Shown: positions 6,631-15,618 of the stretch, in pieces
Numbering within the stretch: the stretch's first letter is position 1
How the letters are laid out: each line of letters starts with the position of its first letter
NCBI GenBank assembly: GCA_934725425.1
Contig: CAKVAX010000001.1
Coordinates: 124,001-188,000, forward strand
Reading direction: 5' to 3'
Length of the DNA stretch: 64,000 bases
Source: an uncultured Eubacteriales bacterium
Lineage (GTDB): Bacteria > Bacillota > Clostridia > Oscillospirales > Acutalibacteraceae
Translations under genes and position numbers: made by a program
Notes under the pieces: generated by a model
Databases searched by the model: none
Told to the model about the DNA's origin: nothing
What the model saw: only the letters and a program-made list of their open reading frames with translations

Positions 6631-9528
6631 TTATTTATTTTTTTTATTGTTCATGCTTTCCTCTATTGCTTTCCATTGGATATTCAGTTCAGAGCTACCT
6701 TCACCATTAATTAGCCATTTCGTTTCTTTACGGATATTTTGTGCGATTGCTTCAGTTTCAGGTATAGCATTGTCTTTCAATGCTTCTCTTAAATCGCTAT
6801 CGTTATACTTAGTACCATTTAACACATTCTTTATACACTTAAGTAAGAATTTGTAATTGTGCTTATCATCTTTATTGTTTTCGCAAGCTGTACGACATTT
6901 TTCCAAATATTTTTCACAGGTTGTTCTTATAGCGATTCCGTCTTGTTTATTACGCATTAAATCATCTAAGAATTCTTTATATATGCCTTCTGATAAATTA
7001 TTTTTGACATTGGTCTGGGTGGCTCCATTGTTGCTTGTAATATCTATTACATCATTTCGTATACATATAAATGCTCTTAAAATTGCTCGAGTATACTGGA
7101 ATCTTTCTTCAATACTATTTAGTATTGTACCACCAATATCATACTTTTTCTTTTTACTAGAACCTCTTACATATTCTCCTGAGAAATAATTTTTTAAAGC
7201 ATCTGATTCGCTTACGTCATATTTTTCGGAGTACTCGGTTATAATTTCTTTTTGCTGTAATTGACGAAGGTTATATATCTGGGAATCATTTGTAGAGTAC
7301 AGTGATGAAATTAAATTTTCCATATCACTTTCTTCAAAAAAGTCAGGGCCGGATTCATCATCATCATCTTCTTCATCTTTTTTATGAAAAATATTTTTGA
7401 TATATGAAAGAAATCCTTTACCCTTTTTGTTATTATCATCTTCCTTTTTATTGTCTTTCTCTGGCTCAGGATTTTGGACATCGTCATCCTCAGATGTGGG
7501 TGTTTCCTCTTTCATATACTTTTTCATGCAATCATATAAGGGCAATAAACTATCCGCTACCTTTTCCAAAAAGTTTGATTGATATATTTTTCCGGTTACT
7601 ATATCTGAAAAATTTTCTATTTTTGGGAGTTCAGCCTTTTCTGGGGCATCTTCGGTTTCTTTTTCGGTATTGGGATTTTTGCCTTCAGTGAGTTTATTTA
7701 ATTTTGCAGCATCAGATGAGTTTCCGGATGCTCCTGCAGTACTGGAGCCGTTCACTTCGGTGGGTTGGCTTTTAGTATTTATTTTTGGTGGAGCCAAAGG
7801 CTTAGGGGGACGGGAAGAGGGAATTCTTGGTGGAGCCAAAGGTTTTGGTGGACGAGAAGGCTGAGAAGGCAGAGAAGGCGCAAGAGTCGAAGGATATAAC
7901 AGATAATAGAGAAATTTTTCTGCTGAAATATCGAAATTGTATGAGCTCTCTGTAGTATTTTGGAGGTTTTGCTTGCTTCTTTCTAAACTTTCTCCTTTTT
8001 CGAGCTGAAGAGCTCCCTTTTTTTTGTTCATTGCGGTAAAGGCATCTCTCTGTTCGCGAGAAAACTCGTCTCTTAATTTATCATAAAAATCCAATAGTTT
8101 TTTACAATACTCTTCAATAATCTTAGCTTTGACTTCATCAAAATTTTTGTAATTCTCTAGCACCGAGATGTTTGAAAAAACTGCTTGATTAGAATTTTCT
8201 TGTTCGGATTTTGCAGGAGTGGGGGAAGCTTGTGCAGGTGCCTTGGCGGTATTTCTCATGTTTGGTGGCAACGTGGTAGGAGGCGCAGGGCGTTCACCGG
8301 TAATATTTTGTGCCACCGGCACAGTGGTTTGCTCGGTGATTGCCGGTGCGTTAGTATTGTCAGTTTGGGGTGATGCAGTAATAGGCGCAATATCAGCTCC
8401 AACAGTTTGCACCGCCGGTGCAGCTGGCTGAACTGCGTTTATGGGCGTGACAGCATTTTTATCTGCTTGCTCTTGATTGAGACTTATTTGTGGCGGCTGT
8501 TTAGTAGAATGCATACGAGGTTTATTTGCAGGGGCGTGCATTAAGGGATAACTCCGCTTGTTTTTAGATACTCTTGTTTTGTATATTTTATCAAGCGTAA
8601 CGAGGTATTCTAGGGGAGAATTTTGGTTTTGGTTCTGATTTTGATTCTGTTTTTCTGTACTTAGCAATTTTTTTCCCCAATCGAGTCTGCTTAGTGGCTC
8701 ACGCAACTTGTCAATTTCCGCGTGGCATTGTTTATTCAGTTCAGTCTGTTTGTTCAAAAGCTCCTGGTCATAATGTGCGGACATGTTTTTTATGATATCT
8801 GTTATTTTTTCAACATCATAATCCATGTACTTATTGTAGGGAGTATTATCTTGAACGCTTCCGGCGGCACCCGTGCTCAAACCTGAAGATGCGGACTCTC
8901 CTGACGGAGTCTGTTTATCGGGAGATTCACTGGGGGGAGATTCGCCTTTCATGTAAAACTCACTAATATTATGGAGCGACTTTTTTATATAGTCTAGGAC
9001 GTTCTTGGTGGATTCATCAATATTGCCGTCCTTGAGAGAACCTATGATTTGTTCTTTCACATTCGTACCTTTTATATGAGGGCGATTCATATATTCCCAG
9101 TACATCTTTGCTTCATTATTTTTTACATTTTTAAGTCGATCTATCGGAATTTCCATACAGTTTATTTCATTTTGTATGATTTTTTCATCGAGTTTCCCTT
9201 TATATTTTTTTCTGTAAGCTTTTTTTGTTTCTTGTGTGGTTTTAAGCACTTTTTTTTGAAATTTTTTAAACTTTTCCGGGTCTTCGAAGTACTCTCCGAT
9301 ATTCTCGATTCTATTTTTGATTCTATCTTCATCGCTTTCATCTTCACTAATTACACTATCGTATATGTCCGGGTTTACTTCTTTTAGTGCTATTAGTTTT
9401 TGCCTGGTTTCTAAAAAAATTCTTTTGTCAACTGTTCTATTTAATTTATAATAGTTTGCTGCAAAGTTTATGAATGGCTTATTTTCGTCCTCTGACAGTT
9501 TAGATTTAAGGGGAGAATTTGTTTCCAT
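6631..9528 (-). CDS. Large low-complexity protein, candidate CIS-linked cargo or structural protein
   Basis: A 965-residue protein with no signal peptide and no membrane segment that I can recognise. Residues about 1-200 are charged and probably helical. About 205-235 is Ser/Gly/Thr-rich. A short N(QN) run lies near 295. About 335-450 is rich in Pro, Ala, Gln and Thr. Residues 555-600 carry two copies of RPPKPLAPP. An acidic, lysine-rich segment with DDDDE follows around 670-735. The last 220 residues look helical, with most of the cysteines. Translation starts behind AAAGGAGG, 25 bases after the CIS tube-like gene, so the two are cotranscribed. I do not recognise a family. A role as cargo, effector or scaffold of a contractile device is inferred only from the operon. 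Confidence 0.6.
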   Translation of the reverse strand: METNSPLKSKLSEDENKPFINFAANYYKLNRTVDKRIFLETRQKLIALKEVNPDIYDSVISEDESDEDRIKNRIENIGEYFEDPEKFKKFQKKVLKTTQETKKAYRKKYKGKLDEKIIQNEINCMEIPIDRLKNVKNNEAKMYWEYMNRPHIKGTNVKEQIIGSLKDGNIDESTKNVLDYIKKSLHNISEFYMKGESPPSESPDKQTPSGESASSGLSTGAAGSVQDNTPYNKYMDYDVEKITDIIKNMSAHYDQELLNKQTELNKQCHAEIDKLREPLSRLDWGKKLLSTEKQNQNQNQNQNSPLEYLVTLDKIYKTRVSKNKRSYPLMHAPANKPRMHSTKQPPQISLNQEQADKNAVTPINAVQPAAPAVQTVGADIAPITASPQTDNTNAPAITEQTTVPVAQNITGERPAPPTTLPPNMRNTAKAPAQASPTPAKSEQENSNQAVFSNISVLENYKNFDEVKAKIIEEYCKKLLDFYDKLRDEFSREQRDAFTAMNKKKGALQLEKGESLERSKQNLQNTTESSYNFDISAEKFLYYLLYPSTLAPSLPSQPSRPPKPLAPPRIPSSRPPKPLAPPKINTKSQPTEVNGSSTAGASGNSSDAAKLNKLTEGKNPNTEKETEDAPEKAELPKIENFSDIVTGKIYQSNFLEKVADSLLPLYDCMKKYMKEETPTSEDDDVQNPEPEKDNKKEDDNNKKGKGFLSYIKNIFHKKDEEDDDDESGPDFFEESDMENLISSLYSTNDSQIYNLRQLQQKEIITEYSEKYDVSESDALKNYFSGEYVRGSSKKKKYDIGGTILNSIEERFQYTRAILRAFICIRNDVIDITSNNGATQTNVKNNLSEGIYKEFLDDLMRNKQDGIAIRTTCEKYLEKCRTACENNKDDKHNYKFLLKCIKNVLNGTKYNDSDLREALKDNAIPETEAIAQNIRKETKWLINGEGSSELNIQWKAIEESMNNKKNK
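7787..7870 (-). repeat. 42-base tandem duplication inside the large gene
   Basis: Two adjacent, diverged 42-base units each encode a 14-residue block containing RPPKPLAPP. They form the proline-rich hinge of the 965-residue protein. The 42-base unit keeps the frame, so copy-number change would lengthen or shorten the linker without breaking the gene. Confidence 0.7.
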
Positions 9529-9553
9529 TTTGTATACCTCCTTTAATTTACGA

Positions 9554-10219
9554 TTACCTTAATGCAAAACCTGTGGCCAGTAAAGCTTTGTTTGCGAGTG
9601 AAGAAAACGCGCTGGCGCTTTTCGCATCTTTTTTAGCTAGTGATGCAATGTTTTCGTAGTTCGGAGAAGTGTCTTTGCAAATATTTACGCTTACCTCTGC
9701 TTTTAATGGATGTCCCCACTGTGAAAAAGCTCGATAAGAGGGGTTTAGTTTTTCGAGCACTCCGTAAAACAGAACTGAGCTTCCCCACCTGAAAAGTACA
9801 CGGGGCTTTTCATAAGTATTTACGTGTTCAATCATTTTTTGCAATGATGAATATTTTTCTTCCATTAGATGAAAGCTGCTTACAAAACTCAGTGCGCCAC
9901 CTGCTGTTCGGGCTTGGTATTCATCGTAAAAATCATAATATAAAGTCATCGAAAGCGAAGACGCGCTTGAAAAACTTGTGTCGAAAGTGGTGTCTCCATT
10001 TGTTTCATTTAATCCTGCGGCTCTGTCTTTTACAGGAGAGGAATATTGATAAACTAAATCGCTAGGGTTGATTTGTACGGGAACAGTTTCAAATGTAGCT
10101 TTTTTATAGTCTGATGAACTACTGCCTAGCTTTACCAGTGTGAAAGTTGCCTTTTCGACTGTACTGTAGTCATTTAAAACTCCGGTGACATAAGAATTGC
10201 CCAAAATCCCTAGATTCAT
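9554..10219 (-). CDS. Contractile injection system tube-type (Afp7/gp53-like) protein
   Basis: A 221-residue protein resembling the CIS_tube family (PF19266) that links the spike/hub to the tube in phage-tail-like injection systems. Family-typical elements appear in order: an early INPSDLVYQYS segment, the strand-rich SLSMTLYYDFYDEY, then EKPRVLFRWGSS, FYGVLEKLNPSYRAF and HPLKAEVSVNI. The usual C-terminal LysM domain is missing; the last 40 residues are Ala/Ser/Lys-rich instead. The start at 10219 follows AAGGA. It is the first gene of a two-gene operon with a perfect sigma-A promoter. No sheath, tube, baseplate or ATPase gene lies within the window. The family call comes from motif reading, not a search. 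Confidence 0.68.
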   Translation of the reverse strand: MNLGILGNSYVTGVLNDYSTVEKATFTLVKLGSSSSDYKKATFETVPVQINPSDLVYQYSSPVKDRAAGLNETNGDTTFDTSFSSASSLSMTLYYDFYDEYQARTAGGALSFVSSFHLMEEKYSSLQKMIEHVNTYEKPRVLFRWGSSVLFYGVLEKLNPSYRAFSQWGHPLKAEVSVNICKDTSPNYENIASLAKKDAKSASAFSSLANKALLATGFALR

Positions 10220-10297
10220 AAAATCAGTCCTTTTTATATTTAATATAATTATAAGTTTATTAAATAATCGTTTATTATTATAAATTTTTCACATATT

Positions 10298-10326
10298 ATT
10301 ATACTTGTAGATTTTTTCTGTGTCAA
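10298..10326 (-). promoter_or_regulatory. Perfect sigma-A promoter for the CIS tube/large-protein operon
   Basis: On the minus strand TTGACA (10326-10321), a 17-base spacer and TATAAT (10303-10298) match the consensus fully. Transcription would start near 10291, about 70 bases before the tube-like gene, implying strong vegetative expression. Confidence 0.82.
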
Positions 10327-10361
10327 TATGTTAGGGCAAATAATTTAAAAATCGTTTTTGC

Positions 10362-10390
10362 TTTAAAAACAGTTTTAGTTGTGATATAAT
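10362..10390 (+). promoter_or_regulatory. Extended -10 promoter for the lipoprotein/two-component operon
   Basis: TATAAT at 10385-10390 is preceded by TGA, giving an extended -10. A weak -35 (TTTAAA, 10362-10367) stands 17 bases away. The start of transcription would be about 30 bases before the TTG of the lipoprotein gene. Confidence 0.65.
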
Positions 10391-10425
10391 TTTACCCTAA
10401 AATATATTTTAATCGGAGGAAATAG

Positions 10426-10932
10426 TTGAAATTAAAATTCATTAAATTAACCATCATTTTGCTTGGGTGTAGTATATTTTCAGGTTGTAGCGGAGCTAAT
10501 TTTTTTGACGTTCAAAGCGCAATGAACGTGCCTAAATTGTCCCAAACCCAGGAGGAAGTTAAAAAATGTGTCACGGAGTATATGAATTTGGACTTGATTT
10601 GGAAGTATACTTGGTTTGAGAATGGCTATGCCGCGTTGATAAAGTGTGAGTTGGGCGAAAATTTGCCCCCGGTGTATGTTGCGTGCTGTCAAGCTCCTGA
10701 GGAATCCAAGAAGGTACATATTTTATTTGTTAATAAATTGGAAAACAAATGGAAAGTGGTTTATGATTCCATACATTTTACCGATGAAATTAATAATATA
10801 GTTCTGGAGGACGTCGACAATGACGGAATCAAGGAAATAGTTATATATAACAAAAATTTTGATAATGCCGCCAATGCGGTTCGATGTTATAAGATTGAAA
10901 AAAATATTATAAAAGAAATAAAAAAGTATTAA
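10426..10932 (+). CDS. Small lipoprotein with a C-terminal FG-GAP/VCBS-like motif
   Basis: A 168-residue secreted lipoprotein. It begins at a TTG after a CGGAGG site. A lysine-containing N-terminus and hydrophobic stretch lead to a lipobox ending in SGC, so Cys21 would be lipidated. Near residues 127-137 the segment DVDNDGIKEIVIY resembles the calcium-binding loop of FG-GAP/VCBS repeats, usually part of a longer beta-propeller; only one unit is present. It lies 26 bases upstream of the response regulator gene and may feed a signal to the histidine kinase, but that is inference. It could also be a truncated member of a longer family. Confidence 0.6.
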   Translation: MKLKFIKLTIILLGCSIFSGCSGANFFDVQSAMNVPKLSQTQEEVKKCVTEYMNLDLIWKYTWFENGYAALIKCELGENLPPVYVACCQAPEESKKVHILFVNKLENKWKVVYDSIHFTDEINNIVLEDVDNDGIKEIVIYNKNFDNAANAVRCYKIEKNIIKEIKKY

Positions 10933-10958
10933 TTAGTTTATTGCGGAGGAATTTTTGA

Positions 10959-11660
10959 ATGAAACGTGTTTTAGTTGTAGAAGATGAAGAAGCCATAAGA
11001 GAGTTTGAAGTCATAAATTTGCAAAGATCGGGCTACGAAGTTGTAGAAACAGACAGTGGAGAAAAAGCACTTGAAATGTTTGACAGGTACAACGGAGATT
11101 TTGATTTGGCTGTGCTTGACATTATGCTCCCGGGAATTGACGGTATGAAAGTTTGTAAGGAGATAAGAAAGAAAAGTGATAGCATAGGTATAATTCTTTT
11201 GACTGCCAAAACCCAGGAAATGGATAAAATAAGTGGTCTGATGCTAGGAGCTGACGATTATATAACAAAACCTTTTAGCCCTTCTGAACTTGTTGCAAGA
11301 GTTGACGCTCTTTACAGAAGAGTAGCTCTAAATATGATGAGAAGCGAAAATAAATTTCAAGAAGAGATAAAATTCGGAGAATTTGTTTTAAATTTGAGGA
11401 ATCGAGCTTTGAAAAAAAGGGGTAAAGTTATAGAACTTACCCAAGTAGAATTTCAAATTATGGAATATTTTTTCTCTAACCCCGGAACTGTGTTAAGCAG
11501 GACTCAAATTTTGCAACATGTTTGGGGAGACTCTCATAAAGGTGAAGAAAAAATAGTGGATGTTAATATAAGAAGACTAAGAATGAAAATCGAGGACACA
11601 CCGTCCACTCCAAGTCACATAATTACAGTATGGGGTATGGGCTATAAATGGGAAAATTAA
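10959..11660 (+). CDS. OmpR/PhoB-family response regulator
   Basis: A 233-residue DNA-binding response regulator. The receiver domain shows the acidic pair EDEE near the N-terminus, the phospho-acceptor aspartate in LDIMLPG (about residue 54) and the conserved TKPF lysine near residue 105. A winged-helix effector domain (Trans_reg_C) covers roughly residues 135-230 and includes LTQVEFQIMEYF and WGMGYKW. It acts in the cytoplasm as a transcription factor for its partner kinase, encoded 19 bases downstream. Its targets are unknown; the co-transcribed lipoprotein suggests an envelope signal. Confidence 0.93.
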   Translation: MKRVLVVEDEEAIREFEVINLQRSGYEVVETDSGEKALEMFDRYNGDFDLAVLDIMLPGIDGMKVCKEIRKKSDSIGIILLTAKTQEMDKISGLMLGADDYITKPFSPSELVARVDALYRRVALNMMRSENKFQEEIKFGEFVLNLRNRALKKRGKVIELTQVEFQIMEYFFSNPGTVLSRTQILQHVWGDSHKGEEKIVDVNIRRLRMKIEDTPSTPSHIITVWGMGYKWEN

Positions 11661-11679
11661 AATTACAGAGGGCTTGATG

Positions 11680-13101
11680 ATGGGTTTTAAAGGAATAAAA
11701 AAGAGATGGATATTAAATAGTTTAGGATTTACAGTATCAATTTTTACAGTTCTCGTGGTTAGTTTTGCACTGGTTGTGAGGGGGTACTTTTACAGTGGCA
11801 TAAAGCAAACTATAAGAGGGCGCACCAACGAACTTTACAATATTTTAAATGGTCATTCAATAGATAAGGATTTTAAGTTTGTAGATATAGCCAAGGTTTA
11901 TGTGGAAAATTTTTCGGATGATAAAATCATGGAGTTAATGGTTTTTGATAAAGGAAGAGATGTAATAATTACTTCGTCAGGATTTTTGCCGGAGTATGAT
12001 GAAATTATGCCTGATTTTGATAAAGCTCTTACAGATTCTCAAAATATAGGAATGTGGGAGGGAAGATCATCTACAGGAGAAAGATTGATGGCTGTTACCA
12101 AGTGTATTTACAATGATAACGGCAATTTTTTGGGCGCTGTAAGGTACGTCGTTTCTATGGAAGAAGCAAATTATAGAATAATTCTGGGAACTTTAATTAT
12201 CCTTTTTGTTGAAATTATTGTCGTTGTATTTATGGTGATTTCCGGAATGTATTTCATAAAGTCGATAGTCAGACCTGTGAGTGAAATTTGTGAGCAAGCA
12301 AAGTTAATAGCTCAGGGAGATTTTCATATAAAAATTGAAAAAAAATACGATGATGAAATAGGTGAACTTACTGATACCATAAATTACATGGCGGAAGAAC
12401 TTGATAATTCAGAAAAAATAAAAAATGAATTTATTTCTTCTGTTTCCCATGAACTCAGGACACCTTTGACGGCAATAAAAGGTTGGGCAGAAACTATGCA
12501 GATATGCGATTCGGACCCGGATACCATGAAAAGAGGTCTTGATACGATAGTTAAAGAAGCTGGGAGACTGTCATGGATAGTTGAAGGCTTGTTGGATTTT
12601 TCAAGCATAAAAGAAAAGAGAATTAAACTGGTTAAAGAAAAAATAGATATTTTGGCTGAATTGGGAGAAGCCGTATACATGTTCAAAGAAAGAGCAGTAA
12701 ATGAAGAAAAAACTCTCATATATAACGAGCCAAAAGTTATCCCTGCTGTAATTGGAGATAGAAATAGGCTCCGCCAAGTGTTTATAAATATTATTGATAA
12801 TGCTCTAAAGTATACATCGAGTGGCGGGGGAATCAGTGTTGATGCAGGAGTGAAAGACAATATGGTGTATATAAGTGTTACTGATAATGGATGCGGAATA
12901 CCCGCGGAACACCTCCCTAATGTTACGAAAAAATTCTATAAAGCTAATTATTTAAAAAGAGGTTCCGGGATAGGACTGGCGATTGTTGACGAGATAGTGT
13001 CCCTTCATGACGGAAATTTGAAAATTATCAGCGAAGAAGGATTTGGCACGACTGTTATTGTTAATATTCCTGTTGCCCCTTCTGAAAAACCAGAGGAATA
13101 A
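11680..13101 (+). CDS. Membrane sensor histidine kinase with HAMP domain
   Basis: A sensor kinase of about 473 residues. It has a first membrane helix near residues 12-35, an extracytoplasmic sensor region of about 130 residues, a second helix near 165-190 and a HAMP linker. The HisKA box SHELRTPLTAIKGW supplies the phosphorylated histidine. The HATPase_c domain has the N box (NIIDNALKY), DNGCGIP and GSGIGLAIV. Among closely spaced in-frame starts, the ATG at 11680 is preferred because GAGGG lies seven bases upstream. It pairs with the response regulator immediately upstream. Its signal is unknown. Confidence 0.92.
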   Translation: MGFKGIKKRWILNSLGFTVSIFTVLVVSFALVVRGYFYSGIKQTIRGRTNELYNILNGHSIDKDFKFVDIAKVYVENFSDDKIMELMVFDKGRDVIITSSGFLPEYDEIMPDFDKALTDSQNIGMWEGRSSTGERLMAVTKCIYNDNGNFLGAVRYVVSMEEANYRIILGTLIILFVEIIVVVFMVISGMYFIKSIVRPVSEICEQAKLIAQGDFHIKIEKKYDDEIGELTDTINYMAEELDNSEKIKNEFISSVSHELRTPLTAIKGWAETMQICDSDPDTMKRGLDTIVKEAGRLSWIVEGLLDFSSIKEKRIKLVKEKIDILAELGEAVYMFKERAVNEEKTLIYNEPKVIPAVIGDRNRLRQVFINIIDNALKYTSSGGGISVDAGVKDNMVYISVTDNGCGIPAEHLPNVTKKFYKANYLKRGSGIGLAIVDEIVSLHDGNLKIISEEGFGTTVIVNIPVAPSEKPEE

Positions 13102-13113
13102 TCGGAGTGAAAA

Positions 13114-13974
13114 ATGACTTGGAAAGAATTTTATAATGAAGCTGTTCGCAGATTGAATGAAGCCGGAGTCGAGGAAAATAAGTCCGAAGCGGATATAATA
13201 TTTGAGTATTTCTTCGGTATGGATAAGTTAAAAATTATTTTGCGAGGTAATGAAAAATTGCCTGAAAATTTAATTAATAAACTTGATGAAGTGATATCCA
13301 AGAGAAAAAAAGGAATTCCGATACAGTATATACTTGGAGAATGGAATTTCAGAAATTTGAGATTTAAAGTTGGTGAAGGAGTTTTAGTTCCAAGAGATGA
13401 TACCAATATCCTGATAGATGTTTCGGTTGAATTTTTGAGATCTAAAAAAAATCCGTGCATAATTGATTTGTGCAGCGGCAGCGGTTGTGTGGCTATTTCG
13501 ATAGAAAGAGAATTGAAATTAAAAAATCCTGAAATTTTTGGAGTGGAGCTTTCAAAAAAAGCTTTTGAATATTTTAAAATTAATGCAGAAATCAATCGTA
13601 GTAATGTTAAAGCGATAAGTGGTGATATTCTAAAAATTTACAGTGAATTTTGTGATGGTAGGTTTGATGCTATAATTTCAAACCCTCCATACATCAGAAC
13701 GGATGAGATTTCCCGATTACAAAAAGAAGTGAAATTCGAGCCAAAAATGGCACTTGATGGTGGAGATGATGGACTTTATTTTTATAAAAGTATTTGCAAG
13801 AACTGGATTCCTAAACTCAAAGTGGGTGGGATGATTGCATTCGAAATAGGTTTGGGTCAAGAAAATGAAATTAAAGAATTTATGGAAGAATCCGGAATAG
13901 GCTGCATTAAATTTTACAAAGATATAAATGATATTATTAGGGTAGTAAGCGGAATAAAAGAATCGGCACTTTAA
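13114..13974 (+). CDS. prmC: Peptide chain release factor N5-glutamine methyltransferase PrmC
   Basis: A 286-residue PrmC, which methylates the glutamine of the GGQ motif in release factors using S-adenosylmethionine. The N-terminal helical domain (about residues 1-75) is followed by the methyltransferase fold with VPRDDT, a glycine-rich SAM motif (IDLCSGSGCVAI) and the catalytic NPPY in SNPPYIR. It is the last gene of the lipoprotein/two-component operon, 12 bases after the kinase stop, and ends inside a strong terminator. The usual partner prfA is not adjacent. Confidence 0.93.
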   Translation: MTWKEFYNEAVRRLNEAGVEENKSEADIIFEYFFGMDKLKIILRGNEKLPENLINKLDEVISKRKKGIPIQYILGEWNFRNLRFKVGEGVLVPRDDTNILIDVSVEFLRSKKNPCIIDLCSGSGCVAISIERELKLKNPEIFGVELSKKAFEYFKINAEINRSNVKAISGDILKIYSEFCDGRFDAIISNPPYIRTDEISRLQKEVKFEPKMALDGGDDGLYFYKSICKNWIPKLKVGGMIAFEIGLGQENEIKEFMEESGIGCIKFYKDINDIIRVVSGIKESAL

Positions 13975-13994
13975 TTTGTGCCGATTCTTTTGGT
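13957..13994. terminator. Bidirectional terminator between prmC and tgt
   Basis: A perfect 13-base inverted repeat (13957-13969 and 13978-13990) with T runs on both strands lies between convergent prmC and tgt. The prmC stop codon sits at the edge of the loop. Confidence 0.85.
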
Positions 13995-14021
13995 TTCATC
14001 AAATTCTGAATATAGATATTA

Positions 14022-15140
14022 TTATAATATATTTCTGTAGTGGTTATAAAATTTTTCAAAATTACCTTGTTCTAGGCTTTCTCTTATTTTTTCCATTAAG
14101 CTGTTATAAAAATACAAATTATGCATAACGGCCAGCCTCATACCAAGCATTTCTTTGCTTTTTAATAGATGCCTTACATATGCTCGGGAGTGATTTTTAC
14201 ATGTTGGGCAGTCACAGTTGGAATCCAGAGGGCTGTCATCTCGTTCATATTTAGAGTTGAGAATATTTATAGAGCCTTGCCATGTAAATATTTTTCCGTG
14301 TCGTGCATTTCGACTGGGCATTACGCAGTCCATCAAGTCTACACCTCTGGCTACTGCTTCTAAGATGTTTTGTGGCGTTCCTACGCCCATTAAGTATCTG
14401 GGTTTGTCCTCAGGCATGTATGGCTCTACCGTTTCTATGATTTCGTACATTTCTTCAGCGGTTTCTCCAACAGCTAATCCTCCGATTGCATATCCGTTTA
14501 AGTCCAGTTCTCGAATTTTTTCCATGTGTTCAATTCTAATATCCTTATAAGTGCTTCCTTGATTTATTCCGAATAGCATTTGTTCTTTATTTAAAGTGCT
14601 GTCAAGCGAATTTAATTCATTCATTTTATTCTTGCATCTTTTTAGCCATCTTACGGTTCTTTCGCATGAATTTTTAGTATAAGAATACTCCGCTGGATTA
14701 GCTATGCATTCATCAAATGCCATTGCTATAGTGGAAGCAAGGTTGGATTGAATTTGCATGCTTTCTTCAGGTCCCATAAATATTTTATGACCGTCTATGT
14801 GAGAAGAAAATTCTACGCCTTCTTCTTTTATATTCCTGAGTTTTGCGAGTGAAAATACCTGAAATCCACCACTATCAGTGAGGACGGGTCCATTCCACGA
14901 TGTAAACTTTCTTATTCCGCCTTGGCTTTTTACTACTTCGTCGCCAGGACGTAAATGCAAGTGATATGTATTGCATAGCTGTACTTGGCATTTGATATTT
15001 TTTAAATCTATCGCCGAAACAGCTCCTTTTATCGCTCCACATGTGGCCACGTTCATGAATCCGGGCAATTTTATGGTTCCGTGAGGAGTTTTAAACTCTC
15101 CCAATCTTGCGTTCATTTCTTTCTTTTTTAACGTGTACAA
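14022..15140 (-). CDS. tgt: Queuine/preQ1 tRNA-guanine transglycosylase
   Basis: A 372-residue bacterial Tgt, which exchanges guanine-34 of GUN-anticodon tRNAs for the queuosine precursor preQ1. The substrate-recognition segment DSGGFQVFSL, the GGLAVGE loop and MPSRNARHG around the catalytic aspartate are visible. The zinc site CDCPTC followed by a histidine near residues 310-340 is intact. The start is a TTG with a GGAG site; an internal ATG nine codons later is less likely because the family N-terminus begins before it. queA, another gene of the same pathway, lies 3.5 kb away. Confidence 0.95.
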   Translation of the reverse strand: MYTLKKKEMNARLGEFKTPHGTIKLPGFMNVATCGAIKGAVSAIDLKNIKCQVQLCNTYHLHLRPGDEVVKSQGGIRKFTSWNGPVLTDSGGFQVFSLAKLRNIKEEGVEFSSHIDGHKIFMGPEESMQIQSNLASTIAMAFDECIANPAEYSYTKNSCERTVRWLKRCKNKMNELNSLDSTLNKEQMLFGINQGSTYKDIRIEHMEKIRELDLNGYAIGGLAVGETAEEMYEIIETVEPYMPEDKPRYLMGVGTPQNILEAVARGVDLMDCVMPSRNARHGKIFTWQGSINILNSKYERDDSPLDSNCDCPTCKNHSRAYVRHLLKSKEMLGMRLAVMHNLYFYNSLMEKIRESLEQGNFEKFYNHYRNIL

Positions 15141-15225
15141 TTAAACATCTCCATTTTGTATTGATAATTATTTTAAATTAAAGTATTGTAAATTTATAAA
15201 TTTTTAAACTGAGGGGTCGATATCT

Positions 15226-15618
15226 ATGACAAAGGCATTTTTAGCTATAAAATACTATGAGGACATGAGAAATAAAGAATTAATAGAAACTATATATTCA
15301 GCTTTAAAGGAGCAAAATATAGAAACTTTTATATTTGCAAAAAATATTCAAAATTATGGACCTTGTAAAATGTCCGGCAACGAAGTTATGAAGCTCGCTT
15401 TTGACACTATAAAAACTTCGGATATTTTCATAATTGATGCTTCTGAATTGAGCATAGGAATAGGCGTGGAAGCCGGAGTGGCTTATTCAAATGGAATTCC
15501 GATATATTTAATTGCCAATAAAAATTCATATGTTTCGGAATCTATAAAGGGAATTTCAAAAAAAGTATTTTTATATAGCCATCCCGAAGAAATAAAAAAT
15601 TTTAAAATTGATTGTTAA
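15226..15618 (+). CDS. Nucleoside 2-deoxyribosyltransferase-like protein
   Basis: A 130-residue protein resembling the nucleoside 2-deoxyribosyltransferase superfamily, which cleaves or exchanges bases of deoxynucleosides. Support comes from an N-terminal AFLAIKYYED strand-loop, the DIFIIDASEL segment and the GVEAGVAY motif, whose glutamate corresponds to the catalytic residue of the family. The ATG follows GAGGGG. The 3' end overlaps convergent dapB by 17 bases. Substrate cannot be predicted; some relatives act on dNMPs or are sensors rather than salvage enzymes. Confidence 0.65.
   Translation: MTKAFLAIKYYEDMRNKELIETIYSALKEQNIETFIFAKNIQNYGPCKMSGNEVMKLAFDTIKTSDIFIIDASELSIGIGVEAGVAYSNGIPIYLIANKNSYVSESIKGISKKVFLYSHPEEIKNFKIDC

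Noticed and set aside
8219..8431. Glycine-, alanine- and valine-rich plus-strand ORFs opposite the large gene
   Set aside because: They are antisense readings of a proline/alanine-rich coding region without ribosome sites.
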